DNA of 64,000 nucleotides, from contig NZ_SMNT01000008.1 of assembly GCF_004348265.1 (NCBI RefSeq), forward strand, positions 17,427 through 81,426. Direction: 5' to 3'. The notes beneath the pieces were generated by a model. It was not told where the DNA came from and ran no database searches. It saw only the letters and a list, made by a program, of their open reading frames with translations. Positions 26,983 to 38,840 of this stretch are shown piece by piece. Each line of letters opens with the position of its first letter. Within the stretch, counting starts at the first letter, position 1. The position numbers and the translations under genes were made by a program. This DNA comes from Methylobacterium segetis (lineage in GTDB: Bacteria; Pseudomonadota; Alphaproteobacteria; Rhizobiales; Beijerinckiaceae).

Positions 26983-27067
26983 TGGTGCGGGCGGAGGGGC
27001 TCGAACCCCCACGTCTTGCGACACTGGAACCTAAATCCAGCGCGTCTACCAGTTCCGCCACGCCCGC
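26983..27067 (-). tRNA. tRNA-Leu (anticodon TAG)
   Basis: The 85-nt minus-strand gene has acceptor GCGGGCG/CGCCCGC, D-arm TGGCGGAACTGGTAGACGC, anticodon arm CTGGA-TTTAGGT-TCCAG giving TAG, a long variable arm as in class II tRNAs, T-arm GGGGGTTCGAGCCCC and an encoded CCA. Confidence 0.96.
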
Positions 27068-27277
27068 GAGCGCCGTCACCCGGCGCGCTTCCGGCCGCCG
27101 GAGGGCGGCTCTATAGCATGCGGGGCCGGGGCCGCAGCAAAAAACTTCAGCCCCTCCGGGGGCGCAGGCGCGGCGAGGCACGGCGAGGCACGGGCAGTAG
27201 CCTCGGCCGGGTGGCGCCGCTACAAGCGGCCGTCCGCCCGCGCCCTCCCACCAGCCCCCCGATCCGCCCGAGGAGCC

Positions 27278-28750
27278 ATGCCGCAAGACGATTTCGCGCC
27301 CGAAGCCGCCCCCGCCTCGGCCGCCGATTCGCCCGGCCGCCCCTCGCGCCGCTCCCTCCTCGGCGGCGCCGCCCTCCTCGGCCTGATGCCCGGGGCCGCG
27401 GCGGCGCAGGGCTCGAAGCCCGATTCCGCGCCTGCCGGCCCGCAGCCCGAAGCGCGGCCGCTGCCGGCGGAGGCGGCGAAGGTCCGCCTGCGCCCGGAGC
27501 CCGCGCCCGAGACGCAGGTCTGGTGCCTCGACGGCAAGGGCGTGCCGCCGGCGCTGCGGGTGAAGCTCGGCGAGACGGTCCGGCTCAAGGTCGAGAACCG
27601 GACCGAGCGCCCGCTCTCGCTGCACTGGCACGGCGTGCGCAACCAGAACCCGATGGACGGCGTCGGCGGCGTGACGCAGCCGCCGATCCAGCCGGGGGCG
27701 AGCTTCACCTACGTCTTCACGCCGCCCGATGCCGGCACCTTCCTGATCCGCCCCCTCGTCGTCGGCGGCTCGAGCGAGCCGTCCGGCCGCGGGATCGCGG
27801 GCTTCCTCGTCGTCGAGGAGAAGGCCCCGCCCGCCGTCGAGCGCGACCTCCCGCTCCTGATGCAGGACTGGCGCCTGCAGGACGATGCGAGCCTCCTGCC
27901 CTTCGGCCAGACCCTGTTCGCGGCCTCGAACGGGCGGCTCGGCAACATGATCGCGATCAACGGCCGACCGGTCCCGGAGGTGATCGCTGCGCGCCCCGGA
28001 TCGCGCCTGCGCCTGCGCCTCGGCAATGCCTGCAACGCCCGGGCGACCCGCATCCGCTTCGACGGGGTGAAGGTCTACGTCGCGGCCGTGGACGGGCAGC
28101 CGACCGACACGTTCGAGCCCCTGCGCGCCACCCTCCCCGTCCCGCCCGGCACCCGCTACGACCTCCTCCTCGACATGCCCGGGGAAGCAGGGGCCAAGGG
28201 CAGCGTCACGGCCCTCGTCGGCGGCGGCCTCGTCCTCGCGAACCTCGTCGCGGAGGGAGAGCCGGTCACCGACAAGCGCCCGCCCATCGCGCCGATCGGC
28301 GACAACAAGCTCCTGCCCGCCGAGGTCAAGCTGCAGAACGCGGTGCGCCGCGACATCACGATCACGGGGGGCGCCACCCTCGACAAGGAGAAGCCGGACG
28401 CCGAGCCCGTCTTCAAGGGCGACCCGGCCCGGATCTGGGCCGTCAACGGCGCCAACGGCATGGCCGGCGTCGCGCCGCTCTTCTCGGTCAAGCGCGGCCA
28501 GGTGGTTGTGCTGGCGATCAAGAACGACACGGCCTTCCCGCAGGCGCTGCACCTGCACGGCCACGCCTTCCGCCTGCTCCACCCCCTCGACGACGGCTGG
28601 GAGCCCTACTGGCTCGACACGTTCCAGCTCCTCGAGGGCCGCACCGCCCGCATCGCCTTCCTCGCCGACAACCCGGGCCGCTGGCTGCTCAGCTCGACGG
28701 TCCTGGAGCGCTTCGACACCGGGCTCTGGACCTCGTTCGAGGTCACCTGA
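27278..28750 (+). CDS. Multicopper-oxidase-fold protein lacking most copper ligands
   Basis: The 490-residue protein has a twin-arginine signal (SRRSLLGGAALLGLMPGAAAA, residues 23-43) and three cupredoxin-like domains. Of the four copper motifs, motif 1 is intact (LHWHGVRNQNP). Motif 2, normally HxH, is replaced by GTFLIRPLVV. Motif 3 keeps HLHGH but its first His (type 1 ligand) is Gln (PQALHLHGH). Motif 4, normally HCHxxxH, is replaced by WLLSSTVLERFD, so the type 1 Cys and all its His ligands are gone. It cannot be a normal laccase-type oxidase. Like SufI/FtsP it may be a non-enzymatic periplasmic relative. Its end overlaps the convergent NAD(P)HX repair gene by 8 bp. Confidence 0.85.
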   Translation: MPQDDFAPEAAPASAADSPGRPSRRSLLGGAALLGLMPGAAAAQGSKPDSAPAGPQPEARPLPAEAAKVRLRPEPAPETQVWCLDGKGVPPALRVKLGETVRLKVENRTERPLSLHWHGVRNQNPMDGVGGVTQPPIQPGASFTYVFTPPDAGTFLIRPLVVGGSSEPSGRGIAGFLVVEEKAPPAVERDLPLLMQDWRLQDDASLLPFGQTLFAASNGRLGNMIAINGRPVPEVIAARPGSRLRLRLGNACNARATRIRFDGVKVYVAAVDGQPTDTFEPLRATLPVPPGTRYDLLLDMPGEAGAKGSVTALVGGGLVLANLVAEGEPVTDKRPPIAPIGDNKLLPAEVKLQNAVRRDITITGGATLDKEKPDAEPVFKGDPARIWAVNGANGMAGVAPLFSVKRGQVVVLAIKNDTAFPQALHLHGHAFRLLHPLDDGWEPYWLDTFQLLEGRTARIAFLADNPGRWLLSSTVLERFDTGLWTSFEVT

Positions 28751-30257
28751 GCCGGGCTTCCAAAGCCCCGAGCACCCGCGGCATCCCTTCGGGCAGGTCC
28801 TCCGCGATCAGGCCCGGGCCGTGGCGGCACCCGGCATCCCCGTGGATCCAGACTCCGGCCGACGCGGCCTCGAAGGGCGGCATGCCCTGCGCCAGGAGGC
28901 CGGCGATCAGCCCGGCGAGCACGTCGCCCGAGCCCGCCGTGCCGAGATGCGGCGTGCCGTGGTCGTTGATGGCGGCGCGCCCGTCGGGATCCGCGATCAC
29001 CGTGTCGGCGCCCTTGAGCACGACGACGGCGCCCGAGAGGGCCGCCGCCCGTCGGGCGCGCTCCACCTTGCCGAGCCCCTCCTCCACCGCGTGCGTGCCG
29101 CCGAAGAGCCGTGCGAACTCGCCGGCATGGGGCGTCAGGACGGCCGTCGCGCCGCCCTCGGCGAGGTGGCGGGCCAGCGCCGCCGCCTCGCCCTTGAAGC
29201 TCGTCAGCGCGTCGGCATCGAGGACGAGGGCGCGGCCGGCCGAGGCGGCCACCGCGACGAGGTCGCGGGTGGGCTGGCCCATGCCGAGGCCGGGTCCGGC
29301 GAGCACCACGTTGAGGCGCTCGTCCACGAGGAGGTCGTCGAGATCGTCCGCGCTCTCGCAGGCGCGCAGCATGATCGCGGTGAGGTGGGCCGCGTTCTCG
29401 GCAAGCGCCGACGCGGGCGAGGCCAGGGTGACGAGGCCGGCCCCGACTCGCAGCGCCCCGCGCGCGGCGAGGCGCGCCGCCCCCGTGCGATAGGCCGGCC
29501 CCGACAGGACGAGGGCGTGACCCCGCGTGTACTTGTGGCTCTCCGCTTCGTGGCGCGGGAAGGCCGCGCCCCAGAGGTCCGGCCCGTTGGCGTGGAGAGG
29601 CGGCTCGCAGGCCGCGAACCCCTCGGCCAGGGCCGCCGCGCCCGTCCCGATCTCGGCGACGTGGAGCACCCCGCAATGGGCACGGCCCGGCAGGAGCAGG
29701 TGCCCGGGCTTCAGGGCGACGAAGGTGACGGTCTCGCGAGCGCGGATCGCGGCGCCGCGCACCGCGCCTGTATTCCCGTCGATGCCGCTCGGCACGTCCA
29801 CCGCGAGCACCGGCCGGCCCGCCGCGTTCACGCGCTCCACGAGGCCACGGGCCTCGCCGTCGAGATCGCGCGAGAGCCCGGCGCCGAAGAGCGCGTCGAT
29901 CACGAGACCGAACCGGGCGAGATCGTCCCCGCCGATGCCTTCGGTCAGGTCTCCCCGCCATTCGGCGGCCGCGAGCGCCGCGTCGCCCGAGAGCGCGGCG
30001 CGCTGCCCGAGCAGGCGGATCTCGACCGGGTGTCCCGCCTCCGCGAGGATGCGTGCCGCGACGAAGCCGTCGCCGCCGTTGTTGCCCGGCCCGCAGAGCA
30101 CGAGGACCGAGCCGCCCTCCGGCAGGAGGGAGCGGGCGCGCTCCGCCACTGCGGCGCCGGCCGCGCGCATCAGCGCGATGCCGGGCGTGCCCGCAGCGAT
30201 CGCCGCGGCATCGACCCGCCGCATCGCCTCAACCGTGAGCAGCCGTCCCCGTCCCAT
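28743..30257 (-). CDS. nnr: Bifunctional NAD(P)HX epimerase / ADP-dependent dehydratase
   Basis: The 504-residue cytoplasmic enzyme repairs hydrated NAD(P)H. The N-terminal YjeF_N epimerase domain (about residues 1-215) has the conserved CGPGNNGGDGFVAARIL and VDVPSGIDG. The C-terminal ribokinase-like dehydratase domain (about 230-500) has HKYTRGHALVLSG, VLTPHAGEFARL, VLKGADTVIADPDGR and the catalytic GTAGSGDVLAGLIAGLLAQG. The fused form is usual in bacteria. It is divergent from the PII gene, with a 200-bp shared upstream region, and its 3' end overlaps the copper-oxidase-like gene. Confidence 0.96.
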   Translation of the reverse strand: MGRGRLLTVEAMRRVDAAAIAAGTPGIALMRAAGAAVAERARSLLPEGGSVLVLCGPGNNGGDGFVAARILAEAGHPVEIRLLGQRAALSGDAALAAAEWRGDLTEGIGGDDLARFGLVIDALFGAGLSRDLDGEARGLVERVNAAGRPVLAVDVPSGIDGNTGAVRGAAIRARETVTFVALKPGHLLLPGRAHCGVLHVAEIGTGAAALAEGFAACEPPLHANGPDLWGAAFPRHEAESHKYTRGHALVLSGPAYRTGAARLAARGALRVGAGLVTLASPASALAENAAHLTAIMLRACESADDLDDLLVDERLNVVLAGPGLGMGQPTRDLVAVAASAGRALVLDADALTSFKGEAAALARHLAEGGATAVLTPHAGEFARLFGGTHAVEEGLGKVERARRAAALSGAVVVLKGADTVIADPDGRAAINDHGTPHLGTAGSGDVLAGLIAGLLAQGMPPFEAASAGVWIHGDAGCRHGPGLIAEDLPEGMPRVLGALEARLR

Positions 30258-30308
30258 CGCCGCCTCCGTCGAACTGCCCGAAGGCCGGACATGCCCTGCC
30301 CCGATTAA

Positions 30309-30797
<489 letters not shown>

Positions 30798-30916
30798 CGC
30801 CGGACCGGGCGGCCGCTGTACTCCCAAGAGCCTGACGGAATCAAAAGAACCGCGGCCTGTACTCGGTCCGCGGAACAACCACGGCTACGTGCCGCCAGAT
30901 GAGGAGAACACCCGGG

Positions 30917-32329
30917 ATGGCAAAGACAGCGACCGAAGTCCTGAAGGAGATCAAGGACAACGACGTCAAGTACGTCGATTTCCGCTTCACCGACCCGCGC
31001 GGCAAGTGGCAGCACGTCACCTTCGACGTCTCCCTCGTCGACGAGGAGATCTTCTCCGAGGGCACGATGTTCGACGGCTCCTCGATCGCCGGCTGGAAGG
31101 CGATCAACGAGTCCGACATGCTGCTGATGCCCGATCCCGCCACCGCCTGCATGGACCCGTTCTTCTCGGCCTCGACCATGTCGATCGTCTGCGACGTGCT
31201 CGAGCCCTCGACGGGCGCTCCCTAGTCCCGCGACCCGCGCGGCACGGCCAAGCTCGCCGAGGCGTTCCTGAAGTCGTCCGGCATCGGCGACACGATCTAT
31301 GTCGGTCCGGAAGCCGAGTTCTTCGTGTTCGACGACGTGAAGTTCGCCGCCGACCCCTACCAGACCGGCTTCAAGCTCGACTCGACGGAACTGCCGATCA
31401 ACGGCTTCACCGAGTACGAGGGCGGCAATCTCGGCCACCGCGTGCAGATGAAGGGCGGCTACTTCCCCGTGCCGCCGCAGGATTCGGCGCAGGACATGCG
31501 CGGCGAGATGCTGGCCGCCATGCAGTCGATGGGCGTCAAGGTCGAGAAGCACCACCACGAGGTGGCGAGCGCCCAGCACGAGCTCGGCATGAAGTTCGAT
31601 ACGCTGACGCTGCTCGCCGACCACATGCAGATCTACAAGTACTGCATCCACAACGTGGCGCAGAGCTACGGCAAGACCGCGACCTTCATGCCGAAGCCCG
31701 TCTACGGCGACAACGGCTCGGGCATGCACGTGCACCAGTCGATCTGGAAGAACGGCAAGCCGCTCTTCGCGGGCGACAAATACGCCGATCTCTCCCAGGA
31801 ATGCCTCTGGTACATCGGCGGCATCATCAAGCACGCCAAGGCGCTCAACGCCTTCACCAACCCGTCCACGAACTCCTACAAGCGCCTCGTGCCGGGCTAC
31901 GAGGCGCCCGTGCTGCTGGCCTACTCGGCCCGCAACCGCTCCGCCTCCTGCCGCATCCCGTGGACGACCTCGCCGAAGGCCAAGCGCGTCGAGGTCCGCT
32001 TCCCCGACCCGATGGCGAACCCCTACCTCGCCTTCGCGGCCCTGCTGATGGCCGGCCTCGACGGCATCATCAACAAGATCGATCCGGGCCCGGCCATGGA
32101 CAAGGATCTCTACGACCTGCCCCCGCGCGAGTTGAAGAAGATCCCGACCGTCTGCGGCTCGCTGCGTGAGGCCCTGCAGAACCTCGACAAGGACCGCGCC
32201 TTCCTCAAGGCCGGCAACGTCTTCACGGACGATCAGATCGACTCCTTCATCGAGCTGAAGATGACCGAGGTGCTGCGCTACGAGATGACCCCGCACCCGA
32301 TCGAGTTCGTGCAGTACTACTCGCTCTGA
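30917..32329 (+). pseudogene. glnA: Glutamine synthetase type I, interrupted by an in-frame TAG
   Basis: A continuous 470-codon frame encodes a GSI enzyme (glutamate + NH3 + ATP to glutamine), but codon 103 (31223-31225) is TAG. The upstream part ([32 protein letters not shown]) and the downstream part ([59 protein letters not shown]) are fully family-like and in the same frame. The family has Tyr here (EPSTGxPY then RDPRG), so TAC to TAG is a single base change. RBS GAGGAG lies before ATG 30917. Residues after the stop include the ammonium and metal sites, so a truncated product would be dead. It is either a real nonsense mutation or a sequence error; the rest of the gene shows no decay. Confidence 0.9.
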
Positions 32330-32335
32330 GGCGAG

Positions 32336-32360
32336 GCCGGGCCGCGATCCGCGGCCCGGC
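32336..32360 (+). terminator. Hairpin after glnA
   Basis: GCCGGGCCGCG-ATC-CGCGGCCCGGC is an 11-bp perfect stem 7 bp after the glnA stop. It lacks a long U-run (GCCTTG follows). Confidence 0.6.
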
Positions 32361-32380
32361 GCCTTGCAGATCAGGAAGCC

Positions 32381-32414
32381 CGGCGCCGGGGACTCTCACG
32401 AGTCTCCGGCGCCG
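32381..32414. terminator. Second strong hairpin after glnA
   Basis: CGGCGCCGGGGACTC (32381-32395) pairs with GAGTCTCCGGCGCCG (32400-32414) with one G-T wobble around a 4-nt loop. With the hairpin at 32336 it makes a double stop between glnA and the hydrolase gene. The 150 bp that follow hold no gene. Confidence 0.5.
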
Positions 32415-32569
32415 CGCGCTCTAGGAATAGTTACTCTATTCCGGATTGATCATCGGTGTCTCGTCCCATATTCTGCGATGGTTCGAGCGGCCGTCGATGA
32501 GGCGAGGCCGCGTTCGCACCAATATTGGGAGCGGGAGCGGTGCGGCCATCACGATCGCGTCGTCGCAGG

Positions 32570-33523
32570 ATGGCGGATGCTTTCGGCGTGCTGATCGTTG
32601 CCGCGCTCGCTGCGGCCTGCTCCGCGGTGACCGGTATGACCTACCTCGTCGCCAGCGCCGGTCATCCACCTGACCAGATCAGGGTTGCGGCTCCGGACGG
32701 CACCGAACTGACGCTGTTCAGCGTGCGCCTCGGATCGGCGCCGCCCTCCGCCACGACCGGACGCATGCTGTTCATCGGCGGCTCGGGCTGCACGAGCCTC
32801 TAGCACTTCCTCGGCCCCTACCTCTCCGGCATCGAGACATCCTACACGGTCTATGCCGTCCAGAAGCCCGGCGTGGCGGACAGCGACCTCGGCCTCCTGT
32901 GCTCGGATGCCTTTCATCGCGCCTCGACGGCTCCAGCCATCCTGGCCCGCAACCGAACCGCCCTCGCATGGCTGAAGCAGGGAGCACAGGCGGGGCCGGT
33001 CACGCTCTTCGGCGTGTCCGAGGGCGGTGGCATCGCCGTAGCGCTCGCGGCGGAGGTCGGCGCGAAGACCGTTGATCGGGTGGTGGTGGTCGGCAGCGGC
33101 GGAATGCCCCTGCGCGAGAGCCTGCGCCTACTCGCCCGGCGGGGCACCCTCCCCATCGACGTCGAGGCCGCCTTCGCCGAGGTCGCGGCCGATCCCGCGT
33201 CGATCAGCAGGACGGTGTTCGGGCACAGCCACGCCTACTGGTCATCGTTCCTCGACGTCGATCCGCTTCCCCTCTACAGGCGGGCGCGGATGCCGATCCT
33301 GGTGCTGTTCGGCGCGGAGGACGAGAGCGTTCCGGTCGAATCCGCGCGACACCTGCAGGAGGCGATGGCTGCGGAGGGGCGGAACGACGTGTCCGTGCTC
33401 ATCGTGCCCGGAGCCGACCACGCGCTGCGGCGTGGGGGGCACGATCTCAAGCCACAGCTTCTGTGGCAGGTCGGCCGCTGGCTGAAAGGAGGATCCGCAC
33501 CGGACGGGTCGAGACGCTTATAG
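32570..33523 (+). pseudogene. Alpha/beta-hydrolase lipoprotein, interrupted by an in-frame TAG
   Basis: One frame of 317 codons encodes a hydrolase with a lipoprotein-like N-terminus (VLIVAALAAACSAVTG, Cys lipobox), an oxyanion segment GGSGCTSL, the nucleophile elbow GVSEGGGIA, an acid in FGAEDESVP and His in PGADHALR. Codon 78 (32801-32803) is TAG, directly after GCTSL, and the frame goes on as HFLGPYLSGIETSYTVYAV. Both halves belong to one protein. CAG to TAG or a similar single change would explain it. As given, the gene yields only a 77-residue fragment. Substrate unknown. No strong RBS precedes ATG 32570. Confidence 0.75.
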
Positions 33524-33729
33524 ACCCTCGGATGCGTCTCCTTATATCCGCGAGAATACGGCGCTGGCGTCTACATCGTTCGCGATGCACAATCTTCGCG
33601 TGTTTACCGCGCGCAAGCTGCATATATTACAACGATGGACCTTGATAAAGTGAAGGTTACTTCGTAATTCAATAGATTTTCTTTGTATTTTTCCAAGATA
33701 TCAATATTTTTGCTGATACAGAAGAGGGA

Positions 33730-33966
33730 ATGCATGATTTTATATTGAGACACCTTGATAAAGACGAACGAGAACGACTGCGCGTTTTCTTGACAGCAGC
33801 AACACAAAGCAGCGTCTCGGACGCAGAACTTGGCCAGCTTTGGCACAATTCGGAATCCGATCTCGATTTTGGCGGCGGAGCGGGTGTCCGCATCATGTTC
33901 CAGCACGTGCTCGAACGCTTGTCCTGGGGCGGGCCGCATTGCCCGGCACCCGACCGCGCGCCATGA
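33730..33966 (+). CDS. Small protein of unknown function
   Basis: The 78-residue product (MHDFILRHLDKDERERLRVFLTA...) has a charged helical N-terminal half with no signal peptide or membrane segment and a Gly/Pro-rich end. The start has GAAGAGGGA immediately before it. The 200 bp upstream (33524-33729) are AT-rich (e.g. TTCTTTGTATTTTTCC) and likely hold a promoter. Base composition of the first half is lower in GC than neighbouring genes, which suggests recent acquisition. I do not recognise the family. Confidence 0.55.
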   Translation: MHDFILRHLDKDERERLRVFLTAATQSSVSDAELGQLWHNSESDLDFGGGAGVRIMFQHVLERLSWGGPHCPAPDRAP

Positions 33967-33999
33967 TGCCGCTTGGCTCCCGAATCCAGCGAGGCCGCG

Positions 34000-34578
34000 A
34001 TGTCCCTCCTCTGCCCCGTGATCCTCGGCTCGGTCCGCTCGGACCGGCAGGGCATCCGCGCCGCCCGCTTCGTCACCCGGGCGCTGGAGGCGCGGGGGCA
34101 CGAGGCGCCCCTCGTCGACCCGGCCGAGCTGAAGCTGCCGCTCCTCGACCGGATGTACAAGGAATACCCGAAGGGCGAGGCGCCGAAGGTGTTGGAGGAT
34201 CTGGCGGGGCTCCTGCGGCGGGCCGACGCCTTCGTGATCGTCTCGGCCGAGTACAACCACTCGATCCCGCCTGCCCTCTCGAACACCCTCGACCACTTCC
34301 TCGAGGAGTATTTCTGGCGCCCCTCGGCGATCTGCTGCTACTCGGCCGGCGGCTTCGGCGGCGTGCGCGCCGCGATGCAGCTTCGGGCGATGCTCTCCGA
34401 GCTCGGCGCCCCGAGCATCCCCTCGCTGCTGCCGATCCCGCAGATCCACAAGGCCCTCGACGAGGAGGGCAGGCCCGCCGAGGAACGGCTCGCCCGCAAT
34501 GCCGGCAAGGTCCTCGACGAGTTGACGTGGTACGCCGAGGCCCTGCGCGCGCGGCGTGAGGCGGGCACGCCCTACTGA
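34000..34578 (+). CDS. NADPH-dependent FMN reductase family protein
   Basis: The 192-residue flavodoxin-fold protein starts MSLLCPVILGSVRSDRQG, whose GSxR turn binds the FMN phosphate. It has VSAEYNHSIPPALSNTLDH, the family signature around the flavin ring, and YSAGGFGGVRAAMQLR. It probably reduces FMN, quinones or azo compounds with NAD(P)H. The ATG at 34000 has GCGAGG upstream; a TTG at 33973 is in frame but would precede the fold. It stands alone on the plus strand. Confidence 0.88.
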   Translation: MSLLCPVILGSVRSDRQGIRAARFVTRALEARGHEAPLVDPAELKLPLLDRMYKEYPKGEAPKVLEDLAGLLRRADAFVIVSAEYNHSIPPALSNTLDHFLEEYFWRPSAICCYSAGGFGGVRAAMQLRAMLSELGAPSIPSLLPIPQIHKALDEEGRPAEERLARNAGKVLDELTWYAEALRARREAGTPY

Positions 34579-34642
34579 GCCCCGCGCCGCTTGGCACCAC
34601 CCTTGCCCCGGCGGCAGCGCAACAACGGGCAGTGACGAGCAC

Positions 34643-34990
34643 ATGATGGGTCAGGACGGGACGGGACGGACGGTTCGCACGCTTCTGGCGAACCTCGTGA
34701 AGGCGGCCCTCATGTCGGAGGACCGCGCGAGCCTCCTCTGGCGCGAGGAGGCGGCGCAGGCGCTGGCGAGCCTGCGGGCGGAGCCGGCGGGCCTCGCCGC
34801 GTTGAAGATCGACGGGCTCTGGAGCCTCGCCGTGCAGGAGGCCGAGGCGCCGGACCTGCGCCCGGGCGAGGGGCGGGTCTCGTTCACCCTCCCCGTTCAG
34901 AGCCCGTTGTCTCTGGACGAGCTGGCAGCCCCCGGCTTCGACATCGACGAGGGCGTGGAGCGCATCCGGAAATCCGCTGCGACGGGCTGA
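34643..34990 (+). CDS. Conserved-looking hypothetical protein
   Basis: The product is 115 or 114 residues (ATGs at 34643 and 34646). It has a helical first half (VRTLLANLVKAALMSEDRASLLWREEAAQALASL) and a beta-rich second half (GLWSLAVQEAEAPDLRPGEGRVSFTLPVQSPLSLDEL). No signal peptide or membrane helix is visible. It lies 65 bp after the flavin reductase and before rnr. The family is not recognised. Confidence 0.6.
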   Translation: MMGQDGTGRTVRTLLANLVKAALMSEDRASLLWREEAAQALASLRAEPAGLAALKIDGLWSLAVQEAEAPDLRPGEGRVSFTLPVQSPLSLDELAAPGFDIDEGVERIRKSAATG

Positions 34991-35126
34991 CGGCGCGGCC
35001 TGTTGAGGACGCGCGACCGGGCGTTGTCGGGACCCGCGCGTCACACCATGTTGGGGGGACCGGGCGAAACGCCCCTCCCCCCTCAGGACGCCGCCCCCGC
35101 AGGGGGCGCCGCCGCGAGCCCGCTTC

Positions 35127-37430
<2,304 letters not shown>

Positions 37431-37564
37431 CATTTCGGACCCCGCTTCTCGGGGCCGCCTGCTGCAGGTGCGACGATCACCCTTCGGTGGTGGGAGCGAA
37501 CCTGTGGTAGGGGTCCCGCACGAGGCCGGCCCGCACCAGCCCTCCGCCGGCTGAGGTTTTCAGA

Positions 37565-38047
37565 ATGGATCACCCGCCTCCGCAGACATCCGCCTCACGC
37601 ACCGGCCTGATCCGCTCGATGGCCCGCGGCTTTCTCGGCCGCTGCCCGCATTGCGGGGAGGGCCGGATCTTCGGCCGCTTCCTCAAGGTGCGGCCCGAAT
37701 GCGAGCGGTGCGGCCTGGAACTGCACCACCACCGCGCCGACGACCTGCCGCCCTACGTCGTGATCTTCCTGGTCGCCCACGTCGTCGGCTACCTGATCCT
37801 GGAGCTGGAGATGGGCTACGACGTGCCCCTCTGGTTCCAGTTCACCTTCTGGCCGCTGGCGACGCTCGGGATGGCGCTCGCCCTGCTCCAGCCCGTCAAG
37901 GGCGCGGTCGTCGGGCTGCAATATGCCCTTGGCATGCACGGCTTCGCCAAGCTACCGAGCGCGGCCAGCGAGGGGCCGGAGGAGTCGCGTTTTGGACCAG
38001 CGGACGAACGAGCCCCCGACGCGCGAGCCGGACTCGGCCGGGCCTGA
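37565..38047 (+). CDS. DUF983 membrane protein
   Basis: The 160-residue protein begins with a soluble zinc-ribbon-like part with two CxxC pairs (GRCPHCGEGR and ECERCGLEL), followed by two transmembrane helices (about 60-80 and 88-108). This is the DUF983 layout. Function is unknown, though DUF983 genes often neighbour cytochrome oxidase assembly genes or, as here, rnr. Its last 56 bp overlap the start of the Nudix gene, so the two are probably translated together. Confidence 0.88.
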   Translation: MDHPPPQTSASRTGLIRSMARGFLGRCPHCGEGRIFGRFLKVRPECERCGLELHHHRADDLPPYVVIFLVAHVVGYLILELEMGYDVPLWFQFTFWPLATLGMALALLQPVKGAVVGLQYALGMHGFAKLPSAASEGPEESRFGPADERAPDARAGLGRA

Positions 38048-38747
38048 GCCCGCCCGCAAGGCGGCCGCGCTGCGCCCGCGCGACGCGGCCACGCTGATCG
38101 TCCTCGACCGGCGCGGGCGCGCGCCGAAGGTCCTGATGGGCCGGCGCAACCCCGGCCTCGTCTTCATGCCGGGCAAGTTCGTGTTTCCCGGAGGCCGCAT
38201 CGAGGGGGGCGACCGGCACATGCCCGTCGCCGGCGCGCTCGGCGCCCGCGACGAGGCGGCGCTCGAGGCGCGCGTCACGCGGCCACCGCGCCATCTCGGG
38301 CGCGTGCTGGCGCTCGCCGCGATCCGGGAGACCTACGAGGAGACGGGCCTTCTCCTCGGCACCCGCGAATACGGGCCGCCGGAGCGGGTGCCCGAGGGAG
38401 CCTGGGAAGCCTTCGGCCGCCACGGCGTGATGCCGGATCTCGAGGCCCTCAACCTCGTCGCCCGCGCCATCACCCCGCCGGGACGCCCGCGCCGCTTCGA
38501 CACCCGCTTCTTCGCCGTCGACCGGACGTCCGTGGCAGCGGAGGAGCCCGGCATCGTCGGCGAGGCGGCGGAGCTCGTCGAACTCGCCTGGGTACGCCTG
38601 ACGGATGCGCGCAAGCTCGACCTGCCCTTCATCACCACCCTGATCCTCGACGAGCTCGAGGAGCAGCTGAAGCTCGATTTCGCGCCCCATCGGGCGATCC
38701 CCTTCCACACGATGCGTCACGGCAAGCGGGTGCGGACGCTGCTCTGA
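37992..38747 (+). CDS. Nudix hydrolase (NUDT19/RP2-like with long insertion)
   Basis: The 251-residue protein has FVFPGGRIEGGD and, after an insertion of about 35 residues, the core Nudix helix AAIRETYEETGLLLG (RExxEExGx). A long insertion within the Nudix box is typical of the NUDT7/8/19 group, several of which act on acyl-CoA; the substrate here is unknown. I place the start at the TTG at 37992 because GGAGGAG lies 8-9 bp before it; the in-frame ATG at 37923 has no such site. The gene overlaps the DUF983 gene by 56 bp. Confidence 0.88.
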   Translation: MDQRTNEPPTREPDSAGPEPARKAAALRPRDAATLIVLDRRGRAPKVLMGRRNPGLVFMPGKFVFPGGRIEGGDRHMPVAGALGARDEAALEARVTRPPRHLGRVLALAAIRETYEETGLLLGTREYGPPERVPEGAWEAFGRHGVMPDLEALNLVARAITPPGRPRRFDTRFFAVDRTSVAAEEPGIVGEAAELVELAWVRLTDARKLDLPFITTLILDELEEQLKLDFAPHRAIPFHTMRHGKRVRTLL

Positions 38748-38840
38748 GGAGTCCGGAGCCATCCGGGCCGCTCCGGTCCCGCATCCCGCCCATCCGCCCC
38801 TCCCTCCGGATCGCCGCCTCCCGGGCGCGCCGACGACACG

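Noticed and set aside
31223..32803. Genome-wide recoding of TAG as an amino acid, to explain the two in-frame TAG codons
   Set aside because: TAG ends several intact genes of normal length in this window (response regulator at 3268, PAP2-like gene, glnB, bfr, GG-leader precursor), so it is a normal stop codon here. Isolated mutations or sequence errors are simpler.
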